Shown here one piece after another: positions 30,179-38,753 of a DNA stretch of 42,823 bases (its first letter is position 1; every line of letters begins with the position of its first letter). The notes beneath the pieces were generated by a model. The model did no database searches. It saw only the letters and a program-made list of their open reading frames with translations, and had not been told where the DNA came from. The translations under genes were made by a program, and so were the position numbers. This stretch comes from Candidatus Omnitrophota bacterium. Its GTDB lineage: Bacteria > Omnitrophota > Gorgyraeia > Aquiviventales > Aquiviventaceae. Where the stretch lies: the NCBI GenBank assembly GCA_023247155.1, contig JAHFGZ010000001.1:20540-63362 (forward strand), in the 5' to 3' direction.

Positions 30179-32409
30179 GTCGTGTCTCCCCGCGGCGCCA
30201 GCAGCCGCGCGGTGATGAAGATGAGCAGATTCTTGCGGGTGCTGGAGTCCTCCGTCTGGCGGAACAGCCCGCCGAGGAGCGGGATGTCCCCCAGGACCGG
30301 CACCTTGGTCACCGTCTTGGAGGTCGAGTCTTTCATGAGGCCGCCCAGCACCACCGTCTGCCCGTCTTCAATGATGACGCTGGTCGTCAGCTGGCTCGAC
30401 GTGAACTCGGGCACGGTCACCCCCCCGCCGAGGTCGCGGAACTGGCTGAAGCTGCTCACCTCGGGCGCCAGCACGAGCGTGATCGTCTTCAGGTCCTTCC
30501 CGACGCTCGGGGTCACGTTCAGGAGGATGCCCACATCCCGCTTCTGGAGGTCCTGGGGCACGTTGGCGAACTCCGTCTCCCCGGCGTCATCGAAATCGCC
30601 GTCGCCGTTGATGTCGAACTGGATCAGGGACACCTCGTAGCGGGTCGGGTAGTTGAACTCGTCCACCACCCGGATCGCCGCCGACTGGTTGTTCAGCGTG
30701 GTCACGCGGGGCGCGGAGAGCGTCTTGGTCTTCTTCGACTCTTCCAGGAGGTGCAGCACCGTCTCGAACTGGGTGCCGGTGAGCACCCCCTGGAGGGTGA
30801 GGTTCAGCCCTTCGTCCTCCCGCGACATCGCCGGGAACTTGAAGCCGCCGCCGCTGGCGACCTGATTCCCGACGCCCTGCGTCCTGTCGGAGGCCTCCTT
30901 CTTCGACAGCGTGGCCGCGCCGGTCAGCACCGACTCAAGGCCCACGTGCTCCAGGTCGGTCAGGGTCAGCTCCACGAACCGCGCCTCGATGAGGACCTGG
31001 ATCGGCGTCACGTCCAGCTGGCTCAGCAGCCGCTCCACCAGGCGGAGGTTCTCCGCGGTGTTCGTCACGATGAGCGAGCCGCTGCGCGCATCCACGATGA
31101 ACTTGCTGTCCGGCACCTTGGGGATCGCTTGCTCGATCAGCTTGGTGATGGGCTCCATGGCCAGCGAGGGATTGGGCGACAGGGCCGCGGTTTCCAGGGC
31201 GAAGGGGCCGAGCCCGCTCTGCAGCAGGAACACCCGGGTCTCCATCGGCTCGCTCGAAAACTCCTCTTGGGTGGAGATGAGGATGGCGTCCTGCTCGACG
31301 CGGTAGGCGAGCGAGAGGCTCTTGACGAGATACTTGACCGCCCGCTCCAGCGGCAGGTCCTTCACCTTGAGCGACACGCGGCGGGTCTTGAGGTCCAGCT
31401 GCGGCGAGGGGACGACGCTCACGTTGGCCGCATCCGCGATGAAGTCCAGCACATCGCTGAGCGCGACGTCGTTGAACTCAAAGCTGATGGGCTCCTGGAG
31501 CCTCGCCGTGATGGACCGCTCCGGCTCCGTGGCGAGGAGCTGGCGGCCGGACGCCAGCGGGGCCTGGCGCAGGGCGGGCAGCAGCTGGGCTCTCAGGACC
31601 TCGTTGTACATGGCCCGCTCGTCCCGCGTGACCTGGCGCGTGGCGCGCCGCTCCTCGTCGTCCAGCTTGGCCATCTGCGCCTGCTCGATGAGGCGGTGCG
31701 CCTCGCGGTTCGACGGGTCCTGCACCAGCACGGCGGTCAGGAGCTTGATCGCGATGTCATACTTCCGGTCCTGGATCGCCTCCTTGGCGTATCTGAACGC
31801 CGTCTCCAGCTCGATCCGCTTCTGCGTCAGCGCCTGCTCCAGCTCCGGCACGATCGCCCCGGACCGCTGCGGCGACTCGAGGCTGGCGCGCAGCCGCGCC
31901 TCGAAATGCTTCATCTCGGCCTGCGCCATCAGCCGGTCGGCGGCCTTCACCAGCGCATGGCCGGGATCGATCAGCGCCATCTGCTGGAAGAGCTGCACCG
32001 CTTCCTCGTACGCCCCGTCGCGGTAGTGGGCCAGCCCCTGCTGGTAGAGCGCCTTGAGCTGCCGTTCCCGCGCCAGTTCGAGCTGGCGCTGCGCCTCGCG
32101 CTCCTGCGCCTGTTGCCGCTCGAGCCGCGTCCGGCCGACGGCGATCGCCTCGCGCTCAGCCTCCTCGCGCGCTCGGGCCCGCTGCCGCTCCAGCTCGCGC
32201 TGGCGCTCCGCTTCCAGTCTGGCCTGTTCGCGCTGGCGCTCCGCTTCCAGCTTGGCCTTGGCCGCCTCAAGGAACTGCTGGGCCATCGGCGTCAACCGTC
32301 CCTTCGGCGCTTCCGCCTGCGCCTGCTCCGCGGCGGATAACCGGCCAACGCAGGCGGCAGAGCACGCCAGGGCGATGAGCAGTGCGAGATTACGGCGCGG
32401 TGCGGTCAC
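30175..32409 (-). CDS. Secretin with N-terminal coiled coil and TPR-like region (copy 2)
   Basis: A 744-residue secretin. The signal peptide (1-26) is followed by a long Glu/Arg/Gln coiled coil (45-118), TPR-like helices (119-160 and 205-245), an STN domain (about 303-380), an N1-like domain (about 400-465) and the secretin domain (from about 468: PIQVLIEARFVELTL, KTLSAPRVTTLNNQ, VPVLGDIPLLGGLF). An EF-hand-like loop DINGDGDFDD lies at 599-608, the same position as in its paralogue. The TPR/coiled-coil part replaces the N-terminal rings of classical GspD and resembles the C-terminus of the upstream gene. It overlaps that gene by 20 nt and the next secretin by 4 nt. Confidence 0.9.
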   Translation of the reverse strand: MTAPRRNLALLIALACSAACVGRLSAAEQAQAEAPKGRLTPMAQQFLEAAKAKLEAERQREQARLEAERQRELERQRARAREEAEREAIAVGRTRLERQQAQEREAQRQLELARERQLKALYQQGLAHYRDGAYEEAVQLFQQMALIDPGHALVKAADRLMAQAEMKHFEARLRASLESPQRSGAIVPELEQALTQKRIELETAFRYAKEAIQDRKYDIAIKLLTAVLVQDPSNREAHRLIEQAQMAKLDDEERRATRQVTRDERAMYNEVLRAQLLPALRQAPLASGRQLLATEPERSITARLQEPISFEFNDVALSDVLDFIADAANVSVVPSPQLDLKTRRVSLKVKDLPLERAVKYLVKSLSLAYRVEQDAILISTQEEFSSEPMETRVFLLQSGLGPFALETAALSPNPSLAMEPITKLIEQAIPKVPDSKFIVDARSGSLIVTNTAENLRLVERLLSQLDVTPIQVLIEARFVELTLTDLEHVGLESVLTGAATLSKKEASDRTQGVGNQVASGGGFKFPAMSREDEGLNLTLQGVLTGTQFETVLHLLEESKKTKTLSAPRVTTLNNQSAAIRVVDEFNYPTRYEVSLIQFDINGDGDFDDAGETEFANVPQDLQKRDVGILLNVTPSVGKDLKTITLVLAPEVSSFSQFRDLGGGVTVPEFTSSQLTTSVIIEDGQTVVLGGLMKDSTSKTVTKVPVLGDIPLLGGLFRQTEDSSTRKNLLIFITARLLAPRGDTT

Positions 32410-34072
32410 CTGAAGATGCCCCTTCCAAGACGGCTTCCTTGGTGATGACCTGCTCGAAGAGCGCCACCGATTCCTCGTACGCGCCCTTCTGAAAGGTCTC
32501 CATCGCGCGGGCGAAGAGCCGCTCCAGCTCGGCCGCCTGGGCTTCGCGCCTGGCGCGCTCCTTCTCGGCGAGGAGCTGCTCGTGCAGGACGGTCACGCGG
32601 CTCATCTGGGGCGGGTTGAGCGCCTGGGCTTGGATCACGAGGCGGAGCGCGTCGTCAAACCGCCCCTTGCCCGCCAACTCGCCGGCACGGGCGATCAGGT
32701 CTTCCGCTTTGCGGCTGATGGCTTCCCGCTCGCGCTGCTCCGCCAACCGGGCCTGCTGGTAGCGGGCTTCCATCTCACGCGCCACCTGCAGCGCCAGCTG
32801 ACGCTCGCGCAGCACGCGCTGCTGCTCCTCCAGCTGCTTCTCTTCCCGCACCTGCGTGACCAACCGCTGCTGGAGCAGGCTCAGCTCGGTGGAGAGCTCC
32901 GCGGGCGCCTGCTGAATCGCCTCGGTCAGCCAGGCGATCCCCTCCACCCGCTGGCCGCGATTCGGTTGCTGGAACGCCTGCTCCAGCCGCGCCAGCGAGA
33001 CCTGCCGCTCGGCCTGAATCGATTCCGCCCGATGGAGCTTGGCCGTCATCTCTCGGCCGAGCTCCTCCTCGCGGCCCTGGAGCGCCGCCTGCTCCTGCGC
33101 CAGCGCCTGATGCCGCCGCTGGATTTCCGCCACCTCATCCCGCTTGGCCTGGAGGTACGCGGCGTCCTGGCGGTGCGTCTGATAGAGCAGTTCGGCCATC
33201 GACTGCCGCAGGGTGGCCTCTTTCACCGTGAGCCGGCGCTGCAGTTCAAGCGCCTGCTCCGATTTGAGCTGCTCGCCGAACTGGGCCCGTCCCCGCGCGA
33301 CATACGCGTCGCGCTCGGCGCTCAGCTGGGCGCGGCGGGCGTCCAGCTCGGCCTTCCGCCGCGCGAGCACCTCCTGCATGGACCGCTCGATCGAGCTGGC
33401 CAGCGCGGGATTCGCCTCCACGCGGGCCAGGCGGTCGAGGAGATCCTGCGTCTGCAGCTCGATCTCCTTGCTCAGCTGCTGCAGCTCGCGCTCCTTGAGA
33501 TTCAGCTCCTGATCCGACGTCTTGTCGATCGCCGCCTGTTGGCGTCCCTCAAACGTCTGCAGCTGGCGGACGTACTCCTGCTGGAGCTCCTCCGTGATCA
33601 GCTGGCGCGCCTGCGTGAGTTCGGCTGTCAGCCGGACCTCCAGGTCCTTCCGCAGGGCGGCGAGCCGGTCCTGCTGCTCGCGCTCAAGCGCCCCCAGCTC
33701 CTGCTCCATGCGCTGTCGTTGCTCACCGAGCGCCTTCAGCTGGCCGGACACCGTCGCCAGCTTCGTCTTCACGCTGTCCTGCGCCGCGCGCAGCTGCCGG
33801 ATGTCGCGCTGCGCCGCCTCGTTGGCGGTGTAGGCCCGAAACACCTGCTGGAGGACCGGCGCGATGGGCCGGGCTTCAGCCGGCACATGGGCGAGGAACG
33901 AGGAGAACGAGGCAGCCGTGCCGCCTGCCGAGTTGATGCCGTCCTCGGCGGACGTCCGGGCCGACGGAGCGGCGAGCAGGCCGGCCGCCAAAACCACAAC
34001 GGCGCGGAGGGCGTCTGTCTTCCGTCCGCGCCGATCCCACGAGGCGTTGTCACTGATCTTGCGTCCGTTCAC
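32390..34072 (-). CDS. Exported coiled-coil/TPR protein of the second secretin operon
   Basis: A 560-residue protein of unknown function. A basic start and hydrophobic export segment (about 20-42) precede a very long coiled coil (about 80-480, with dense Q/E/R/L heptads) and a C-terminal TPR-like region (FARAMETFQKGAYEESVALFEQVI) nearly identical in form to the TPR unit of the following secretin. GTG at 34072 is preferred because GGGGAGG stands nine bases before it; an ATG at 34114 would add 14 residues. Its 3' end overlaps the secretin start. A periplasmic strut linking inner-membrane parts to the secretin is inferred. Confidence 0.75.
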   Translation of the reverse strand: MNGRKISDNASWDRRGRKTDALRAVVVLAAGLLAAPSARTSAEDGINSAGGTAASFSSFLAHVPAEARPIAPVLQQVFRAYTANEAAQRDIRQLRAAQDSVKTKLATVSGQLKALGEQRQRMEQELGALEREQQDRLAALRKDLEVRLTAELTQARQLITEELQQEYVRQLQTFEGRQQAAIDKTSDQELNLKERELQQLSKEIELQTQDLLDRLARVEANPALASSIERSMQEVLARRKAELDARRAQLSAERDAYVARGRAQFGEQLKSEQALELQRRLTVKEATLRQSMAELLYQTHRQDAAYLQAKRDEVAEIQRRHQALAQEQAALQGREEELGREMTAKLHRAESIQAERQVSLARLEQAFQQPNRGQRVEGIAWLTEAIQQAPAELSTELSLLQQRLVTQVREEKQLEEQQRVLRERQLALQVAREMEARYQQARLAEQREREAISRKAEDLIARAGELAGKGRFDDALRLVIQAQALNPPQMSRVTVLHEQLLAEKERARREAQAAELERLFARAMETFQKGAYEESVALFEQVITKEAVLEGASSGDRTAP

Positions 34073-34135
34073 TCGATGCGACCTCCCCTTCCGCGCCACC
34101 GCTTCGCACTGCATGCCTTTGTTCGTTCTTCCTGG

Positions 34136-34675
34136 TTAGTGCGCTTCCGCTTCGGCCTTACGCTTTATGATAATTTGCTGAGCGGTTTTAACGTCAGATA
34201 ATACCACTTGAGCCTGCGAAATGTCAAGCACTTTGAATCCTGCAACCTCTTGTCCGACTTCAAGAAAATACGTCTTCTCCGTGGTGGTCTCCTCTACGAC
34301 GGCCCGCTGGCGCTGGCCCAAGTTGATGTGGCCCTTGTAGAGGAACTGGGGCGTGACCGGCGCGCCGGCGGAGTCACCGGCGCCGCCGCCTGCGGTCTGC
34401 TCGGCCTCCTCCGCGCTGACCGGGCGGCGCTGGGGCGAGAAGGGGTTCGCGTTGAGGACCGCGTCAAGCCATCCCGGCTCGGCCTCCGGGATCCCCTCAG
34501 ACGGTTCCGCGAGGATCGGGAACTCCTCCCGCACGCGATCCCACGACTCGCCCGTGAGCTCGACGCGCTCCGTGCGGACCGCGGCGGAGCGCCACTGCAC
34601 GACGGCGACGGCCACCACCGCGAGGCTGGCCGCGAGCGCCACCGGCGGACCGACAACCGTGCGGCTCGTCGTCAT
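34136..34675 (-). CDS. PilP/GspC-like periplasmic connector
   Basis: A 179-residue protein with one membrane segment (about 11-26), an acidic linker, the NANPFSPQRRP motif (75-85; compare DPF.P in PilP), and a C-terminal HR/PilP beta domain (about 110-170: FLYKGHINLG, YFLEVGQEVAGFKVLDI). Position and fold match PilP/GspC, joining the inner-membrane platform to the secretin. The start overlaps a repeat-encoded ORF by ATGA. The last 150 bases are clearly AT-richer than the rest of the gene (see findings). Confidence 0.8.
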   Translation of the reverse strand: MTTSRTVVGPPVALAASLAVVAVAVVQWRSAAVRTERVELTGESWDRVREEFPILAEPSEGIPEAEPGWLDAVLNANPFSPQRRPVSAEEAEQTAGGGAGDSAGAPVTPQFLYKGHINLGQRQRAVVEETTTEKTYFLEVGQEVAGFKVLDISQAQVVLSDVKTAQQIIIKRKAEAEAH

Positions 34676-34827
34676 GGGTGGCCACGCCTCGCCATCAGTC
34701 GGTAGTGGTCACGTGTGGCGGGTGCCGCGGAGCCGGGGTCCCGCCGCCTGCCCGCAGGCCGTCGAGGCCGAGGACAGCCGGCGGGGTGGCGCAGCGGCAG
34801 GACCCGCCACACGTGACCATCACCCAT
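34672..34827 (-). CDS. Repeat-encoded linker ORF between PilO-like and PilP-like genes
   Basis: A 51-codon ORF starting MGDGHVWRVL and ending MARRGHP. Its ATG overlaps the upstream stop (TGATG) and its TGA overlaps the downstream ATG (ATGA). It reads straight through the family F inverted repeat without a stop. Composition is Pro/Arg-rich with no recognisable domain. It probably serves to keep translation coupled. Confidence 0.38.
   Translation of the reverse strand: MGDGHVWRVLPLRHPAGCPRPRRPAGRRRDPGSAAPATRDHYRLMARRGHP
34706..34819. repeat. Long inverted repeat, family F
   Basis: Perfect 18-bp arms TGGTCACGTGTGGCGGGT (34706-34723) and its complement (34802-34819) flank 78 nt. The interior contains a further hairpin GCCTGC-CC-GCAGGC (34748-34761). 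Without a transposase it resembles a small MITE or REPIN. It fills the gap between two otherwise tightly coupled genes. Confidence 0.88.
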
Positions 34828-35696
34828 CAGTTCGGTCCGGGCTTGGCGCGCGATGGGGCGCGGCGGGCGCGCGGCTTCGCGGTGGGGGACGGCTTCGCGG
34901 CCTTCGGCGTCTCGGACTCGGCACGGGCCGGCTCCGCCGCCTCCTCGACGACGAGATAGCGCGCGAGCACCAGCTCCGCCTCCAGCCGCTCAGCCGAAGC
35001 CCCGCCTGACCCACCCGTCGACGCCGGCCGCACGCGGAGGGCCCGCACATCGATGAGCGGCCGCGCCCGCTGCAGCGCGCCGAGCGCCTTCATCACGTAG
35101 GGCAACGAGGCGGACAGGCGGACCCGGATGGGCAGCCGCAATAGGAACGCGCTCCCATCCTGCCGATCCGGCACCGGTTCCGGATCCTCCACCTTCAAGG
35201 ACGACACGACCGGCACATCCTGCTCGAAGAGCAGCGTCGTCACCTCCTCGATCAACGAGAGCTGCGCGAGCAGACGCGGGACCGTGTCGGACGGGGGCAG
35301 CTCTTTCGGAAACCCCAGCTGCTCGGGCACCGGCACGCCCCGCGCCGCGGAGAGTCGGTCCAGCGTGCGCTGGACCTCGTGGAGGTGCTCTTGGAAGTAG
35401 AGCTGCGGATCGGCCTGGGCGGCGTCGGCCAGCGGAGGGGCGGTGACCGCCTTCAGCCAGTGCTGGTAGCGCCGATCCAGCGAGAGCTGGTGGGCGGTGA
35501 GATGGTCCATCACCTCCTGCGTCGGCGGGATCCCGCCGCTGAGCGCGAGCTTCTTCAGCGCCGCGCGCTTGGCCCGGATCTGGGCGTCCAGGCTCTGGAG
35601 GCTGAGCCGCCAGCCGATGACGCCGGCCAGCGCGGCGCCGGCGACGGTCGCGGCCAGGAGCGGCGGCCACGCGATGGGCGGCCGAGGCTGCGCCAT
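34827..35696 (-). CDS. PilO/GspM-like inner-membrane protein
   Basis: A 289-residue bitopic protein with a membrane segment at about 9-30 (WPPLLAATVAGAALAGVIGW), a periplasmic helix pair, and a ferredoxin-like C-terminal domain (LIEEVTTLLFEQDVPVVSSLKVED, then SLPYVMKALGALQRARPLIDVRALRV, as in PilO). The C-terminus is a Lys/Arg/Ala/Pro-rich tail. Start ATG overlaps the stop of the PilM-PilN fusion (ATGA). It pairs naturally with that fusion and with the PilP-like gene as an alignment complex. Confidence 0.82.
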   Translation of the reverse strand: MAQPRPPIAWPPLLAATVAGAALAGVIGWRLSLQSLDAQIRAKRAALKKLALSGGIPPTQEVMDHLTAHQLSLDRRYQHWLKAVTAPPLADAAQADPQLYFQEHLHEVQRTLDRLSAARGVPVPEQLGFPKELPPSDTVPRLLAQLSLIEEVTTLLFEQDVPVVSSLKVEDPEPVPDRQDGSAFLLRLPIRVRLSASLPYVMKALGALQRARPLIDVRALRVRPASTGGSGGASAERLEAELVLARYLVVEEAAEPARAESETPKAAKPSPTAKPRARRAPSRAKPGPN

Positions 35697-37156
35697 CACG
35701 GGGCGGCTTCGGGTTGCAGGGGGCGCTGGACCTGCACGCTGAAAGCGATGACCTCTTTCCCGAGCGCCTCGTCGGTGATGACGTTCGTCGAGAGCGGTTT
35801 CACCGTGGTCATGCCCGCCTGGCTCTTGAGCTGTTCCAGGAACTTCGTGACGTCCTGAAACGAGGTGGCCCGTCCCTCGAGCAGCCCCTCCAGCAGCCTG
35901 TCGCCTGTTGAGCCGTCCAGCGCCGTCAGCCAGACCTCGCGCGGCATCGCCCCGGCGATCTGCGCAAGGCACCGCGTCAGCGCGGGGGAGTCCGCCGCGA
36001 GCTGCGCAAGCTGGAGGCTGCGTCCCTCGGTGCGTTGCTGACGCTGGATCAGGACGCGGATCTCGGGGCGCAGCGTCTGGTAGAGCCGTTCCCGCTGCTC
36101 GAGCGCCCGCTGGACGCCGATGCGCCTTTCGCGCACCGTGAGCATCCCGTTGGCGCCGGCGAGGAGGGTGACCGCCAGGCACACGCCGCCGGCGACCAGC
36201 GAGGCTCGATGAACCATCCGGGCCTGCGCCTCGCGCTGCGTCCCGTCCAGCAGGTTCAACGGGAGCGGCGCCGCCCCCACCCCTTGCAGGGCCAGGCCCA
36301 GCGCCACCGCCACCCGGTCCGGCGCTTCGACCCGGGCCGCGCCGAAGCTGACGGCTTTCGTGAAATCGGCGCGCTCCACCGCCACCCCGGCCAGCGCCTG
36401 TTGCGCCGGCGCGAGCGCCTCAGGCGGACCCACCAGCCAGACCGGGGGGCCCGCCTCGACGCCCTCCGCACGCAGCGCCTGCCAGGAGGCGGCGACGTGC
36501 TCCCAGAGCGCATCGGCTGAGGGGCTCGTCACCGGCACCACCTGCAGACGGTCGGGGCCCAAGACGCTCCACTCCGCCTGCTGCGGATCGACCAGCGTCA
36601 GCCACGCCGTCGTGGCGCCGCGCGACGGAGGCGCAAGGAGGCTCGCCGCATTCAGCGCCGCGACGCCGTTGACCGCCACCGCGCGCACGGCGAACCCCGC
36701 GCGGCGGCACGCGGAGAGCCGCTCCTCGAGCAGCGAGTGCCGCATGGCCGCCGCCACCGCCTGACGAGGCCGCTGGAGCCACTGGTAGTGCCACGCGGCG
36801 TCGGCCAGCTCAAAGGGGAGGTGCTGTTGGAGCTCAAACTGCACGGCGAGCGCCGCCCGGCGGGGGGTGACCACCAGGGGCTGGACCGTCGTGAGGATGG
36901 CGCTCGTGCTCGGCACGCCGAGCACCACCGGGGCGGTGACGCGCAGACGCTGCCGCACCTCCGCGAGCGCCCGGGTGAGCGGCTCCCCCTGCGAGGTGTC
37001 GCAGGGGGTCTCCTGCGCGGCGAGGAGCCGGAGGCGCGGCCCCGCGCGCTCCACGACGACCGCCCGCAGCGACGAGGGGCCCAGCGCGATGCCGACCCCG
37101 ACCCGCCTCGACGCACGGGCCCGCGTCAGGAGGCCGAGGAATCCGCGGAGGGGCAT
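35696..37156 (-). CDS. PilM-PilN fusion (GspL-like)
   Basis: A 486-residue protein joining an actin-like PilM/GspL cytoplasmic domain (about 18-292: VGVGIALGPSSLRAVVVE start, VQFELQQHLPFELADAAW, LTLVDPQQAEWSVL) to a PilN unit. The junction is visible at 298-308, PLPLNLLDGTQ, which repeats the PilN start motif seen at KINLLPEG in the first cluster. The transmembrane helix is at 317-338, followed by a periplasmic coiled coil and alpha/beta domain. This is the same architecture as GspL of type II secretion. It lies 61 nt after the Ig-like gene. Confidence 0.85.
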   Translation of the reverse strand: MPLRGFLGLLTRARASRRVGVGIALGPSSLRAVVVERAGPRLRLLAAQETPCDTSQGEPLTRALAEVRQRLRVTAPVVLGVPSTSAILTTVQPLVVTPRRAALAVQFELQQHLPFELADAAWHYQWLQRPRQAVAAAMRHSLLEERLSACRRAGFAVRAVAVNGVAALNAASLLAPPSRGATTAWLTLVDPQQAEWSVLGPDRLQVVPVTSPSADALWEHVAASWQALRAEGVEAGPPVWLVGPPEALAPAQQALAGVAVERADFTKAVSFGAARVEAPDRVAVALGLALQGVGAAPLPLNLLDGTQREAQARMVHRASLVAGGVCLAVTLLAGANGMLTVRERRIGVQRALEQRERLYQTLRPEIRVLIQRQQRTEGRSLQLAQLAADSPALTRCLAQIAGAMPREVWLTALDGSTGDRLLEGLLEGRATSFQDVTKFLEQLKSQAGMTTVKPLSTNVITDEALGKEVIAFSVQVQRPLQPEAAP

Positions 37157-37217
37157 CGTTCAGACGGAGCGATCCATGGGTGGTAGCTTACACCTTCGAC
37201 GCGCGCCTGTCACGGAA

Positions 37218-38753
37218 TCACTCGAGTCTCCACAACTTGATGTGGGGCCCTTTGGGGAATGAGAAGAGCGAGGGCTCGACGCCGACGACCCACGTCCGCT
37301 CCGCCGGAGACGGATCCTCCTCGTCCGGCTGGATGCCCGGGGTGCCGTTGACGTCTTTCGCGGCCTTCACCCGGAAGTAGTGGTTGCCGAAGACCAGGCC
37401 GGAGGCGGCCGCGGTGGCCGTCGGGCTCCAGTCGGACCACGTGTCGTGGTCGAACGCGAAGGCGAACACGCAGCCGCCCTCAGGGCAGCTGAACGTGAAC
37501 GTGGCCGACGGCTCCGGGCTGAACCCTGCGGGCCCGCTGGTGATCGCCGTCTCCGGCGAGAGCAGCAGGAGATCGATGACATCCGACACGGGGCTGGAGG
37601 TGTTGCCCGCTTTGTCGACGAACTTCACGTACACCCGCTGCGGGCCGCGGATGGCCGTCAGCTTCCAGAACTTCCGGATCGCCGCGTAGGGCTCCGCCAC
37701 GTAGCCGGTCACCTCGTCGTTGCTGACGAGCATGCTCGAGAGGCCCGACGTCGCGTCGGAGGCGTCCAGCCCCAGCGTGACGTGGAGGCTCGTCGTCAGC
37801 TCCGCGTCGCCGTTGATGAGGACCGTCCCGGTTGGCGGCTTCGTGTCCAGGGTCACGCTCCAGACGAGCGGCGTCTGGGCGTTGCCCGCGGCGTCGGCCA
37901 GGCGCAGCTCGAGGCTGTTGGCGCCTTCCTTCCAGCCGCCGCCGGTCGCGGTGAGCGTCCCGGTCGCCGGCGCGTAGGACACGCTCGCGGCGCTGCCGTT
38001 CACCAGGAGGCTCAGCGAGGAGGCGTCGACGCCGCTCGCCGCATCCGAGAGGGTCGCCGTCACGTTGGCGGCGGCGTTGAGGAGGCCGCCGGCGTCCGGC
38101 GTATGGGTGGCGATCTGCGGCGGCGTGGTATCCATCCAGAGCTCAATCGACAGCGGCTTCCCGGCGTTGCCCGCGCTGTTGAGCGCCTTGACCGTGAAGG
38201 TGTGCACGCCATCGCTCAACGTGTTGGGGGTGGCCGTCGCCACGTCGAACGAGGTGGAGGTGGTGTCCACGACGTCATCCGGGGCCACGTCCAGGCCGTA
38301 GCTGTACCCCGCCACCTGCTCCGCCCTCGTCACCGGCGGTTCCCAGAGGAAGAGCGGATCGGCGTCCTGCTGCCACGTCTGCGGCGTGATCTTCAGCCCC
38401 AGGGCGTTGGTCTTCGCGTACAGGTCGGCGAGGTCCAGATCGGTGATGGGCGGCGGGGTCGTCGCGGAGAGGCTGGCGCCGAGGAAGCCGGGGACGATGC
38501 GGAACTTGGAGCTGGAGATGCCGACGGCCGATACGCTGTCCCCGATGGACACCTGCTGCCGGAAGTTGGACGAGCTGGAGGTGCCGCCGCCCTGATTGGT
38601 GTTGCCCGTCTCCAATTTCTGGCTGGTCCCCTCGCTGAGCGCCGCCTCCGCCGGGAGCGGGAAGCTGAGGGCGAGGAGCGCCAGTCCCGGTGCCAGGCAC
38701 CATTTGGCGATGCTCATCGCGAGCGAGATGGAGCCAGGCACCGGCCGTCTCAT
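37218..38753 (-). CDS. Exported Ig-like repeat protein in the pseudopilin operon
   Basis: A 511-residue secreted protein, not a named family. The signal peptide (1-37, ending LPAEA) is followed by a Ser/Gly/Asn-rich segment (40-75), then beta-sandwich repeats with the hallmark spacers LWMDTTPPQIATHTP and SVTLDTKPPTGTV, as in bacterial Ig-like and fibronectin-like modules. It ends with a domain bearing CPEGGCVFAFAFD, possibly a disulfide hairpin. The start overlaps the gspK stop (ATGA). Residues 4-22 are encoded by a family B repeat. Its place between gspK and the inner-membrane genes suggests a cargo or surface-exposed tip partner of this secretion system. Confidence 0.75.
   Translation of the reverse strand: MRRPVPGSISLAMSIAKWCLAPGLALLALSFPLPAEAALSEGTSQKLETGNTNQGGGTSSSSNFRQQVSIGDSVSAVGISSSKFRIVPGFLGASLSATTPPPITDLDLADLYAKTNALGLKITPQTWQQDADPLFLWEPPVTRAEQVAGYSYGLDVAPDDVVDTTSTSFDVATATPNTLSDGVHTFTVKALNSAGNAGKPLSIELWMDTTPPQIATHTPDAGGLLNAAANVTATLSDAASGVDASSLSLLVNGSAASVSYAPATGTLTATGGGWKEGANSLELRLADAAGNAQTPLVWSVTLDTKPPTGTVLINGDAELTTSLHVTLGLDASDATSGLSSMLVSNDEVTGYVAEPYAAIRKFWKLTAIRGPQRVYVKFVDKAGNTSSPVSDVIDLLLLSPETAITSGPAGFSPEPSATFTFSCPEGGCVFAFAFDHDTWSDWSPTATAAASGLVFGNHYFRVKAAKDVNGTPGIQPDEEDPSPAERTWVVGVEPSLFSFPKGPHIKLWRLE
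38687..38744 (-). repeat. REPIN-like repeat, family B, copy 2
   Basis: GGTGCCAGGCACC (38689-38701) and GCCAGGCACCGG (38733-38744) pair across a 31-nt spacer. It is the same family as 16618-16660 and lies inside the signal peptide region of the Ig-like gene. Confidence 0.8.

Noticed and set aside
34706..34819. Family F inverted repeat as a transcription terminator
   Set aside because: The arms are 78 nt apart and no T-run follows on either strand.
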